DNA of 64,000 bases, taken from Dromaius novaehollandiae (lineage: Eukaryota; Chordata; Aves; Casuariiformes; Dromaiidae). The translations under genes were made by a program, and so were the position numbers. Positions 48,170 to 57,760 of the stretch are shown one piece after another. The notes under the pieces were generated by a model, which was given only the letters and a program-made list of their open reading frames with translations, had not been told where the DNA came from and did not search any database. Location of the stretch: contig NC_088130.1 of the NCBI RefSeq assembly GCF_036370855.1, forward strand, positions 70,470,941-70,534,940. The letters are read 5' to 3'. Position 1 is the stretch's first letter. The number at the start of each line of letters is the position of its first letter.

Positions 48170-48660
48170 AGAAGAACCGCCGGCTGCACGAAGACGGACA
48201 CCGCACCGGCTGCCTCCGCTTTCCGCAGGAACTGCGGCCAGCGAGCTTTGCAGTGAGAAGGGGGTGAGAAGGAGCTCGTGGGGCTGGGGTCTAATTAACA
48301 CTGCTGATTTAATCACTCCTAGCTAACGAGGTGCTGCTGGGAGAGCTTGCATGGCCGGGCCGAACTCAGGCGAGCGTTTGTTTCCCAGCCCCAGATCCGG
48401 GTGTTTTGGGAGCGCCTTTGCCTCCGACACGCTCAGGTGTCTGCAGCACCTGACCCTCCTCGTTCCTGCGGCCGTGCCGGGGACCGGGGTGTCAGGGCTT
48501 CCCGCACCGCCTCCTTATTAATGGCAGTCATATGGCTAAATCCCCCCGCGCCGCGCCGTGCCGCGCGCTTCCCGCCGCACGTCCATATGGCCGCGAGGCC
48601 TCGGTGCGCGGCGTGGCGGAGGGTACCGACCGCCTTAATGAGAATATTAAACTGATTTGC
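48170..48660. promoter_or_regulatory. CpG island with E-box-like sites
   Basis: CpG-dense, especially 48,470-48,630. Two CATATG E-box-like words at about 48,528 and 48,582 flank the densest CpG run; a third is at about 48,738. The right edge passes directly into TTAATGAGAATATTAAACTG, a homeodomain-like AT segment. No coding exon is recognised. Confidence 0.4.
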
Positions 48661-49110
48661 AGTTCCTAAATAATAGGTATCATTAAGCTAACTCTGCTCA
48701 AAAAGGGTTTTGACACGCGGACGCTCGCAGCTATAACATATGGAGCGAAATGCTGAGCAGTCAGCAAAGACCCGCGGCGGCAGCCTGGAGCGGGACGCGA
48801 GAGCAGCTGAAGACGGATGGGCGCCCGGCCACGAAGCGCGGCGAGGTGAAGGGCATCCCGAGGAGCCAAGACCCCCGGGTGCCCGCTGCTTCGCCTGTCC
48901 TACGTGCAAGGAACCGGCTGCCGGCTAATCCCGGTGGAAGCGGGCTTGGGTGCAAAGGGCGAGCTGGCCGGTGGGATGCTGCCAAGCCCCATCCCAGCTT
49001 GCGGTCACCTCCTGGTGACCATCACGTCTTGGTCAGCTGTCCCCACGCAGAAGATGTGGTCCACGCAGTCACACCGGGGACAGGACGGGCGCGTGCCACA
49101 TAAGTAAGGT
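48661..49110. other. AT-rich edge followed by CpG-rich sequence
   Basis: 48,661-48,700 is AT-rich; 48,760-48,960 is CpG-rich. Open frames in several registers on both strands, none recognisable. Confidence 0.35.
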
Positions 49111-49780
49111 AAAGTCTGCCCGGGGGAATCTCTCTGCGGGATTTCCCCTTCCTCTGCCATTTCTCCCCAAATTCGCTCACTCCCATTTTGAGTCCCACCA
49201 CGGTTCAGAAATATTTTAGAAATTTTGACACCTATTAGCTGGTTTTGCATCCAAGGATGACGAGGCTGACTTTGTTAACATTTCAGCATGAAAATTTATT
49301 TTCTTCTAAATTAAATTCTAAAGGTTTTAGCTCCTGATGCAAAATAAGCCCCTAAGGGAGGTTTGCACCAAAGGAGAAACCACTAAGGAAAACAGTATTT
49401 CTCACGGTTTTTGAATAGAAAATAGAAGAGAAACCAAGAAGGGAGGGGGTCAGAGATGGAAAGTGTTGCTATCTGTCCGGTCTTAATGCAAAATAATAGG
49501 AAAATATTTGGATCCGCACCTTCGAACCTGGTCTTCCCGGAGCAGACAATTCAAAACTGGGGCTTTCTGCATCCTGTAAAACAACGTGCTACCAAGGAAA
49601 AAGATGGAAAACACACTGATTTTCGAGAACAGTTTGAGGATGTCTCAGGGTGGAGGGGGAGGTTACTGCAGAATTTTCTTTGTGTTCATGGGAAAACCAT
49701 TCCAGATGGTGGGTTTGGAGGAATTTACACCCAGACCAGATGCAGGCGGGTTAGTCTAGACTTGTTTCTGTAGCGGGATA
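49111..49780. other. Non-coding sequence
   Basis: Mixed composition, no repeats and no recognised gene. The 105-residue plus-strand frame at 49,456 has no known domain. Confidence 0.35.
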
Positions 49781-50280
49781 GATGCAAAAACTTGTCATGT
49801 GAAAAAAGTCCCTGAATTAGGGATTTCATTTAAAAAAGTTATCAGCTAAATAGTAAACGTGCTACGTGGCTAGCAAAAAGTATTAAAACATATTTACACT
49901 TGAAAAGAAGTAATTAGTAGTAGTTTAGTCACTACAGAAAGTGCCAGACCAGGACAGAGCAATGAGTGTAAATAGAGACAAGAGAGATTTATTATTAAAT
50001 TAAAGTCACTTAATTACTGCAAATGTTAAATATGCAGTTTTCTGACATTTAAATGATATTTTTCACCAAAATTAAAATGAATTGTCCACTCTGAATTCCC
50101 ACTTCTTAGACAGCATGTAAATGTCAGTTCTAAATTAAAGTTAACTGGAATCGGTGTCTGCTATACATTTAAGAAAGATTTAATTAGAATCAATAAACCA
50201 CTTTTTATTGAAGTTTCCAACGTGTTCTATTATTCTAAACATACCGAAAGCCGCTAACGTGCAACGTTCAAAGATTTTAA
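49780..50280. promoter_or_regulatory. Candidate conserved non-coding element (about 500 bp)
   Basis: CpG-poor AT-rich block with AGTAATTAGTAG, TATTATTAAATTAAAG, CACTTAATTACTGC, CATTTAAATGATATT, TTCTAAATTAAAGTTAAC and GATTTAATTAGAATC words. TAATTA-type cores recur roughly every 30-60 bp between 49,910 and 50,200. Followed by a CpG-rich block. Confidence 0.45.
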
Positions 50281-50329
50281 CAGGTTGAGGTCAAAGGGGA
50301 GTTTTGGGCCCCGTAAGCTCAATAACACC

Positions 50330-50510
50330 ATCTGCGAGGAGAACGCAGCGGCTTGTCGCAGCCGGGGAGAGCAACGCTTTGCCGCCAGAAGAGCAAAGCT
50401 GTGCGCTACGTGCAGGGGGGATCCCGCGGCCCGGCGGGTCCTGCCTTGCTGAGCATCGCGGCGAGGCCCCGCGGCTGCAAACCCGGCTGCAACCCGTGCC
50501 GGATCCTGGC
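50330..50510. promoter_or_regulatory. CpG-rich sequence leading into the 24/45-bp array
   Basis: CpG-dense unique sequence (CGCGGCGAGGCCCCGCGG) adjoining the tandem array on its right. No gene is recognised. Confidence 0.35.
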
Positions 50511-50742
50511 TGCAGCCTGCGTGCACCCACTGCAAGCCGCGTGCGTCCACCTGCAATGGTAGGGCATCCACACGCTGCAGCCCGCGTGCGTCCACCTGCA
50601 ATGGTAGGGCATCCACACGCTGCAGCCCGCGTGCATCCATCCGCTGCAGCCCGCGTGCATCCACCCGTTGCAACCCTCGTGCACCCACCCAGCTGCATCC
50701 CGCCTGCGCCCACCCGCTGCAACCCCCGTGCACCCACCCAGC
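50511..50742 (+). repeat. 24-bp minisatellite with two embedded 45-bp units
   Basis: Units related to TGCAGCCCGCGTGCATCCAC plus a CCGC end. A pair of 45-bp compound units (21 + 24 bp; the 24-bp half is TGCAATGGTAGGGCATCCAC plus ACGC) lies at 50,531-50,575 and 50,576-50,620. 24- or 25-bp units follow at 50,621, 50,645, 50,669, 50,694 and 50,718. As the common unit lengths are multiples of three, the minus strand shows an 8/15-residue periodic peptide in open frames of 179-250 residues; these are artefacts. Confidence 0.9.
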
Positions 50743-51175
50743 GCCTCCTCCCCAAGGCCCAACACAAGGCGCAGCCAGAGCCCCAAACAAGATCCCAACT
50801 GACCCAAACACCCTGCGCAGCGTTTGCCATCTTTGCCCCGGTTTGAGCATCGGGGATGCGATAGCGGATTTAACTGGGGGACCAGAACTCGGCTGCTGGG
50901 GAGGGTCTGAAAAACTCGGTAAGTCTGAGCAGAGCCTCGGCTGGGTGAAGTCGGTGAAGTCGCACAGATTCGCGCCAGATGAGCTGCTGGTCCCCGCTCT
51001 TCCTTCTCCCTGCGCGTTCCCGGAGAGGCTCCGTTCAAGCTGTGAGGTAAGCAGCCTGCCTTCTTCCTTTCAATTAAAAGCACTATTTTTAACTTAAACA
51101 CATCCTCCAAACTCCTCAGAGAGTTTTCATAAAAAGTAATCAAAACGTATCGCCCCATGCTTTCGGTTAAAAGTG
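50743..51175. other. Non-coding sequence
   Basis: Mixed composition; AT-rich towards 51,100. No gene or repeat family is recognised. Confidence 0.35.
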
Positions 51176-51465
51176 ACGGAAAGCCCTTTAACGGGCAGAT
51201 GCGCGCGTGTCATCGGGGCTGCGGCGAAGAGCCCGCCCCGTCCAGGCGAAGGCTTTCCCGGCCGGAGGGCCAGCGGCACCCGCTGCCTTCGCTGCCTTCC
51301 CCTCCAAGCACAAACTCGCCCTGACGTTTTACCTCTGCAGCTTTTCCGTGTTGCTGGTTTATTTTTTTTAAAAATAATCCTTTCCGCCGCCCGGCTCCCG
51401 CGCTCCTCATCACCGCTCTGCGGAAGCGATTATGGCAGGGGCTGCTTCACCGTGCGTGCGCTCGG
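51176..51465. promoter_or_regulatory. CpG-rich island
   Basis: CpG-rich, particularly 51,200-51,300 and 51,385-51,460 (CCGCCGCCCGGCTCCCGCGC). It passes directly into the AT-rich element at 51,470. Confidence 0.4.
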
Positions 51466-51469
51466 ATCA

Positions 51470-51800
51470 AGATGTAATATGCATTTCATCTCCCCCGACT
51501 CCCTGCCCTAAAATAGAGACAAAACATTCTGTAATGTCAGATTGCTTTGAATTAGTTTTAATTTGATTAGAAATATCCCACAAGGCTGCCCTAGTGCATA
51601 GAGATTATGTATAATTAATGCTGTGATCAATTAGATCTGAATTGTTAGTCCATCAAGAAGCAATAACATGGGCTCTGATTTTCAAAGAGTTTTCCCCTAA
51701 TCCTCTTGTTCTAGGGCTCTTTATGATGAGACACAAAAGCTCCTAAATTAGGACAACATGATACCACACGCTTTCGGGGGGAAAAAAAAATCCCTCTGCT
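51470..51800. promoter_or_regulatory. Candidate conserved non-coding element
   Basis: CpG-poor block with GTAATATGCATTTCATC (POU-like ATGCAT), GAATTAGTTTTAATTTG, TATGTATAATTAATGC, GATCAATTAGATCTG and GCAATAACATGGGC words, no repeats. The same CpG island to AT-rich element arrangement is seen elsewhere in the window. Confidence 0.45.
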
Positions 51801-52131
51801 TATTATTTATAAAAACGCAGTGGATATATCAGTCCGGCTTCAGCCCGCGTGCGAGCAGGCGCAGCCCCACCTTCCTGCAAAGGGAGCTGCAGCTACTTGA
51901 AGCCCGATTGAAACCGCTCCTTCGCTCGTAATTAATTGTCGACGCCATCCCCGGTGTCGTTCCAAAGCGTTCGTCAAAAAGCAGAATTCAATCCATTTCC
52001 TTTTCATCAGAAAGGGAGCTAAAGCAAATCTTGGGGTTGATGTAATTACTGAAGAGCTGCAGCTCGCAGAGGCAGTGGGAGAACACGTAAGTGCATGGAG
52101 CAGGGAGGTGCTTCTCGCTGCAGCTGCCCAC
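51801..52131. other. Non-coding sequence
   Basis: Mixed composition, with CGTAATTAATTGTCGACG near 51,928 as the only notable word. No gene. Confidence 0.35.
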
Positions 52132-52251
52132 GGTGGAAACCCCTCGTGCCGTACTGCACGTGGTGGAAACCCATCGCGCTGTATTGCAGGTGGTGGAAAC
52201 CCATCGCGCTGTCTTGCAGGTGGTGGAAACCCCTTGCACCATATTGCATGG
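52132..52251 (+). repeat. 30-bp tandem repeat, four copies
   Basis: Copies start at 52,132, 52,162, 52,192 and 52,222 with GGTGGAAACCCAT or GGTGGAAACCCCT and end TGCAGGT or TGCACGT. The two middle copies are nearly identical; the outer two are more diverged. The unit is divisible by three, which gives a 10-residue periodic open frame of no significance. Confidence 0.95.
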
Positions 52252-53395
52252 CCTCCCGCTCTGCCCGCTTCATCCAGGCTACAGCTCGCCAGTAGCCAAT
52301 GTCAGGTAGCAGCTTCCAGACATTTTAAAGCAACCTAAAACGAGGGTTTTAGAAGGATCTGAGGTTGCAAGGTCAAGGAAAGCCCACACGTAGCAATGGG
52401 CAAATGGTGGAGCCGTGGCTCTTGGGGCAGGGGCTCTCCTACGGCACCGCGCTCATGCAAAGCTCCTCGCTGCCTCCAAGTGCATCCCGAGGTTAGGAAT
52501 ATGCTAGTGCCGGGAAAAAACTGCAAAGGCATTCGCTTGCCTCCTCCTGCAAACCCCAGCTTCCACGTTTCACGGATGCAGCAGAAATCCTTCGTCCCGG
52601 CTCCACAGATGGCGGAGGAAGCCTACACCTGGCCTCCGCTGGGATTTCAACCTGTGACCTCGGAGACGCGCGAGGAAAATGTGTCAGCACTCTTGCAGGA
52701 GGCACGCGCGGGTGCCGCGCCAAGCTGCCTCTCCCACCGCGTGGTGAAGTGGCGTGCTGGAAAATGCCGATCAAGGTGGGAATTGTATTCCGGTGTATTA
52801 CACGAGAAATCCTTAAATAATTCAGAGGAATTTATTGTTCAATGAGTAATTCCTACAAAAGCTAAAATCAGGCAGTTGAAGCCCTCAGGAAGGTTTTCCT
52901 TCCTAACTGCTACACGTGTCAGTCTGCAAGCTGAGGTATGAATATTTTAAGTACAACTCGCTTTTTTTTTTCCCCCTCTTTAACAGACTGTATGTGTCAC
53001 TGAAGGTCATAGCTAAAACTAGCCAAAACTCTTAATTTGCACTTTGTGAGAAATGTTAACGTTTTGACACTTGCTCCCAGCTGGAAAATGAATGTACAAA
53101 TGTCTTTAAAATTTCTCATGGAACAGAGTTTCTCCACCAGTTCTTCATTTTTGGATGGTCTCCTATATGTTTTTCAAAATGTCATCTCAGATGTTGGTTT
53201 AAATGTTTTTAATGTTTTAATTGTGCATAGTATTTGCATTATTTATACGCTATTAATGATCTCTGCAGCCGTAGGATGTGTCGGTGCGGCTGTGTTAAAG
53301 TGCCGGACTGCTTCCTCCACGCCTGTGAATTTGTAAATTCAGCTACGCACAGTCGGGAGCAGAAGAGACTTTGCAAGACCCGTAATCAGCTGTGG
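52252..53395. other. Mixed non-coding sequence
   Basis: GC-rich to about 52,780, AT-rich afterwards. The 149-residue plus-strand frame at 52,396 and the 99-residue frame at 53,037 have no recognisable domain. The second lies in AT-rich sequence (AATGTTTTTAATGTTTTAATTG) that may be regulatory. Confidence 0.35.
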
Positions 53396-53730
53396 GTGCT
53401 CGAATAAAATCATAGATCAGGCTTTCAGATCCTTCTGGAATAATGAAAAGTACCTAATTCTTGAGAGGATAAAATGTTGCAATTGATACTTAATTGCAAA
53501 TATCCTTAACGAATAACAAGCAGGATGAAAATAACAAAATGTTGCAGTGTTTTACTGTCTCCTATACTGATACAATAAGTGTTAATATGTGACACCATTA
53601 ACACAATAGGAATGTCAAACGAAAACATTAAAAAATCCAAAATGTTTAAAATAGCTAATGAAAACTTTGAATGCACTTTTTTGTTTCAAAAAGTTTTTCC
53701 TTATCATTTCTTTTGTGTCAAACGTGACAC
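53396..53730. promoter_or_regulatory. Candidate conserved non-coding element
   Basis: CpG-poor AT-rich block with AAAATCATAGATCAGG, AAGTACCTAATTC, TTGCAATTGATACTTAATTG, GTGTTAATATGTGACACC and CATTAACACAATAGG words. No repeats, no frame. Confidence 0.4.
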
Positions 53731-54105
53731 AGTCTCTTGATGGAAGTGGCCTTATTAAAAAAAAGCTTTTTCCAGGAAGGAACCATTTCAGACAGCCTTT
53801 TTCTGATTGACTTCAGCCGCAGTGTGTCGTGGACGCGGCGCTTGCTTAAAATAGGAAATAAAACATTTCGCTTGGGGCTTTTGAAGTTTGGGGCTGGATT
53901 AAAAAGGCGTTTTTGTGGCACGGCGCTGGGGCAGGGAGTGGGCAGAGGGGGAGCTGGAGGTTTGGGTGGGATTTACAAGTGGGAATTAATCAAGCATTTC
54001 CTGATTTTGCATTTTTTCCACTTTTTTTCTTTTTTTCCTTGCAAAAGCACTAAGGAAACCATTGCAACCGCTCTACGTTAGCCAAGCGGTTTGGTGGCAT
54101 GGTTA
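53731..54105. other. Non-coding sequence
   Basis: Mixed composition with a T/C-rich run at 54,015-54,040. The 114-residue plus-strand frame is unrecognised. Confidence 0.35.
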
Positions 54106-54425
54106 GATCAAACCCCTGGCACGCCGCGGGACCGAGGGACGGGCGTTTCGCAGGCCAAGCGCGTGTGACTGATTGCCCCAAACCCTTTGCATTTCCCTTT
54201 TTCACCATTTTAACAACATCTTTCACCCTTTGGGCTTGCAAGCGCGTGCCCAGGCTGTGCCTGCGCTGCAGCTGCGCGGACCCGGCGCCGTCCTGCACAA
54301 GGGCAAAACCAGGGGCTATTAATCTCCCGCCGCGGTCGAGCCTCCCATGTGGGCACCGGCTGTGCGGAAAGAGGCGGCTGGGCCCCGTGCCGGTGGGGCT
54401 GGGGTAATTCCCTGCGAGGGAGAAA
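54106..54425. promoter_or_regulatory. CpG-rich island
   Basis: CpG-dense patches at 54,120-54,165 and 54,240-54,395 (GCGCGGACCCGGCGCCG). Adjoins an AT-rich candidate element on the right. Open frames on both strands are unrecognised. Confidence 0.4.
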
Positions 54426-54454
54426 GGAAAAAAAACGGATGCACACGCACACGC

Positions 54455-54830
54455 ACACCCCGAGTCACTTTTCATTATTTTGTGTCACTCATTTCTCATT
54501 TGTTGCTATGCATATTGTGCCATTATAACAGGAAATTACATTTGCATCTTGTGTGGCACAAGCATGTTGTGAATATCATAAAAACACATATGGTCATAAA
54601 TGGTTTAAAAAAAAGGCGATAAAACTGACATTTAGAAAACAGCTTTTGAAAAGAGAAAACATGTTCATAGAGCTTTTGTACATTTCTTCTGTGTGAAAAA
54701 TCCTGTGGTCTCATTTTAGAAGCTTTTTAGGCAAACTTCTTAATTTTTTTCTTCATATTAGTTTCAATGTTTTAGGAATTTCACTTTGTGTTTTGAGCTC
54801 GAACATCCTAAAATCTCGCCGAAGAAATGT
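54455..54830. promoter_or_regulatory. Candidate conserved non-coding element
   Basis: CpG-poor block with GTTGCTATGCATATTGTGCC (POU-like), CATTATAACAGGAAATTAC, CATTTGCATCTTGTG (ATTTGCAT octamer-like), ACATATGGTCATAAATGG and AATTTTTTTCTTCATATTAG words. No repeats. Confidence 0.45.
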
Positions 54831-55380
54831 GAATGAGTCCGCGGAGCCTCTCCCAGCGCCGTGCTGCGAGCAGACTTTGTTTCCGTGCGCTCGCCTGGCG
54901 TGCGTCTGGCTTTGCCCAGCAGCGCGTGGATTTGAGCGCAGCTTTGAGCGAAGCTCTTTCCTTTAACTTCAGGTTATTTTCGGTAGAGACTCCATGAAGC
55001 TATGATGTTTTTTGCGGGCTTAGAAACGGGGTTCAGCCATGAGGCATACGCAGGTTCATCACGGAAGCAGAATTTGATCCGACCTTCCCTGAATTCAGCA
55101 GGTATCTGGTGTTGAGCCAGGGGGATTGGTTCAGATCGGCATCATGGTTTATACAGGGCTCCTGGACTGGCAGAAGTCTGTGTGCAGCATAAAATCCTAA
55201 CTTAAAAAAAAAGCGGAAAAAAAAAAGGAGAAAAAAAGGGATGCTTTTCCTAAGGAAAGGGATTGCACTGCAGGTCAAAAGTCCGAAATTAAAGAGTCAG
55301 AAGTCCTTTCAGCAAAGAAAGGCATGTGTGGAAAGTGTTATCCTTTTGAAGTGTATTCACTTATTCTGTAATTGCTTCAC
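54831..55380. other. Non-coding sequence
   Basis: Small CpG-rich patch at 54,835-54,945, A-rich run near 55,203-55,240. No gene. Confidence 0.35.
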
Positions 55381-55830
55381 CCCACTCCCTGGCGCTTGCC
55401 GGGGTTGACCAGGTGGCTCCCTTTGCAGCGACCCCCGTGCACTGAGCAGTTCCCCAAATGCAGCTTTTCTGGCTCCAAGCAGCCAACTCTGCCACCCCGC
55501 TCTCGCTGCCCAGGGGAGATTTCTGCTGGTCACCGCTTCGTGCTCCCGGCGGGGACTCGCTCTCGTTTCCCAGCGCTGCAAACCGCAGCCTTTTATCTGC
55601 GGCCCCAGACACCGGCCGTGACAAGCAGAGCCGACGTGAGCATGCCACGCTACAAATCCCCCCGCAATGCGCTTTTGCACAGAAATTATGGTCCTGATGC
55701 GGCTCCAAACACGGATTTCTCGGGTGGGCTGTGCCAAGGCGCTGTCGCTCCTTCTGCTGGGAGCGCGCACGGGAAGCGTCGCGGGGAGGAGGACGTCGTG
55801 CGACGGCGCCCGGCCTGCTGTTTTCCAAAC
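55381..55830. promoter_or_regulatory. CpG-rich sequence
   Basis: Moderately CpG-rich over 450 bp. Frames of 186-264 residues cross it in several registers on both strands and cannot all be real; none has a recognised domain. The plus frame at 55,731-56,525 continues over the 26-bp repeat, again arguing against coding. Confidence 0.35.
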
Positions 55831-55982
55831 CAGTCATCGGGGGGATCTCAGCGCCATGCAGCTGTGTGCTCTGCTGGCAAACCGTCCGTGCCAGGAGGTT
55901 CAGAGAAGCCTGGATCTGCACACGGTTCTGTGCAAAGCAGTTTAATTTGCCTGCTTTCCGTAGGGCTGGTGCAAGCGCAGCG

Positions 55983-56060
55983 TGGACATCTGTCCTGCAT
56001 TGGGTTCATGGATGTCTGTCCTACGTTGGGTGCGTGGACATCTGTCCTGCGTTGGGTGCT
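55983..56060 (+). repeat. 26-bp tandem repeat, three copies
   Basis: TGGACATCTGTCCTGCATTG plus six bases, starting at 55,983, 56,009 and 56,035 with few substitutions. Confidence 0.9.
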
Positions 56061-56842
56061 CTCCGCCGAGCCCTCAGTCCTTCGTGCCGGGTTCCCAGGC
56101 CTTGTCCTCCTCGTCCTTCCCCGTGCGGGCACCTGAAGGCTGAATCGCGTCCAGCCCTGGCTTTGGTCGCTGTTTTCACCTGGTGGGTTTTCTCCCATGG
56201 TGGAAACACGGCTACAGTCAGCCGTCCGACGGGAGAAGTGGAAGAGGCTCTGCAGCCTGGAGAAACCCCATCTGCAGAAATACGGGGCCGCCAAGGCAGC
56301 CTGCCTTGCTTCGATCGCACCGGCCCACGCCGTGGCTGGACTTCACGGCCCAGCTCCTCCGCCAGCAGAAATTGGCCTGGTCCTTCCATGTCACCAGTTT
56401 ACACCAGCCACGGATGTGACCTTTCTCCAGCCTCGTGGGCTTTCTGCCCTCAGTTCCTTGCTGGAGCAAGGAGTTCCTGCTGTTCCACTCGTCTTTTCAC
56501 CCGAACAGTTCCCAGTTCACGGTAAATACCCCAAGTTCTCCACTTCTGCTTGAGGAATTAGGGAGGAAACGCGGAGACCTTTGCTGTTCCCACTTCTGCT
56601 GTTGCCCGCTGCAGTTCGTCAGGTTAAAAATGACCAGGAGAAGGAAGCAACTTGGCGGGAGGCGGGGGAGGCCGGCGGCTGGGTGCGAGGCTCACGGCGG
56701 GAAGGACCGGCTCCACTTCCCCGGCGTGACACAGACGTCCCACGCAGCGAGGGATAAAGCAGCAGCTCCTCCGTGACTCATTTCTTCGTCTGCTGAATGG
56801 AGGCAATTGTTCCACTTCCGCGTGGCAAATGAAAGCAGCAAA
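56061..56842. other. GC-rich non-coding sequence
   Basis: CpG-rich at 56,640-56,740. Open frames in several registers with no recognised domain. Confidence 0.35.
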
Positions 56843-56905
56843 CGCCCACCCAGCTACCTTCTGCGCCCACCCAGCTACCTTCTGCGCCCACCCAGCTACC
56901 TGCTC
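56843..56905 (+). repeat. 21-bp tandem repeat, three copies
   Basis: CGCCCACCCAGCTACCTTCT plus G, starting at 56,843, 56,864 and 56,885. Copies 1 and 2 are identical; copy 3 differs at its end. Confidence 0.95.
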
Positions 56906-57130
56906 CCCGCCTGCCCTCGGGGCCCTCCCGTCCGTGCTGATGTGCCCCGTCTCCTGCAACGCTCCCGAAAACGCAGCATCCTCCTCGCAGACCTGGCCTC
57001 CGCCCCGTCGCGCATCCGCAGGGGCGAGGAGGAGGAGGAGGAAGAGGTCAGAGCCAGCGGGGAGCCCGGGGAAATACCGCCGGGCTCTTCTGTCCAGGAA
57101 ACAAAAGGGAGGTGCAGTCCGACGTTAGGC
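56906..57130. promoter_or_regulatory. CpG-rich sequence with (GAG)n
   Basis: CpG-rich stretch including a GAG/GGA trinucleotide run at about 57,025-57,046. No exon is recognised. Confidence 0.35.
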
Positions 57131-57344
57131 AGAATTTCTGTGTGAACCCGACGAAAGGCAGAATTTCACCATTTTTAGCTTTCCACAGGAAAACTTGCAC
57201 CAAAACTTGGAAAAATTGCATTCTAATATGTCCAGGAGGTGCTGTTTGGAGTCGAGCGGGTCAGCCGCGCCGGTGTCTCCTCCAGCGCGTCCCTCATCGT
57301 TGCCTCATTCCTACCACTCAGTCTGCCTTCCGAGTCTGCACGCT

Positions 57345-57760
57345 CTCGCAGCATGGATATGAACATTTTGTGCTTCCTGAATTTAGATAGGTGTCATATT
57401 TGTTGCTGAGCACCCATAATTTTTGGAAGAATGTTTATACTGAAAATGGAAACCTGTCATTTCTCTTCACTTCCCTGCTACATTTAATTACATCAGCTAT
57501 TGTATCTGAACGTTTCACATCTCCTCTGTTAAATTATGATAATGTTGCTCAGATTAAAATGAACACGCATATCAGAAATTCTGTAACCGTATGCAATTCT
57601 CCCCATTCTTTTTTGAATTTCAGCAGGCACGGATCTCTCAATGGAGTTGTACCTTGGATCATAATAAACTGTCAAAAATAGGTGAATGATACAGAAAGTT
57701 AAATGTTCATTCCCCTTTTTAGCAAATCACTTTTTTTCTCCCTCTCCTGAGAAATCTAGG
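57345..57760. promoter_or_regulatory. Candidate conserved non-coding element
   Basis: CpG-poor AT-rich block with CACCCATAATTTTTGG, CATTTAATTACATCAGC, TTAAATTATGATAATGTTGC, CAGATTAAAATG and GGATCATAATAAACTG words. A 96-residue frame crosses it but looks like open AT-rich DNA. Last clear element of this type in the window. Confidence 0.4.

Noticed and set aside
48525..48590. Serum-response CArG boxes at CATATGG words
   Set aside because: The spacing between CC and GG is four bases, not six. They are at best E-box-like CATATG words.
50254..51158. Frames of 179-250 residues over the 24/45-bp array
   Set aside because: Periodic peptides caused by unit lengths divisible by three. Several overlapping frames on both strands are open.
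55372..56525. Frames of 254 and 264 residues
   Set aside because: Two different registers and the minus strand are open over the same DNA and one runs into a 26-bp tandem repeat.
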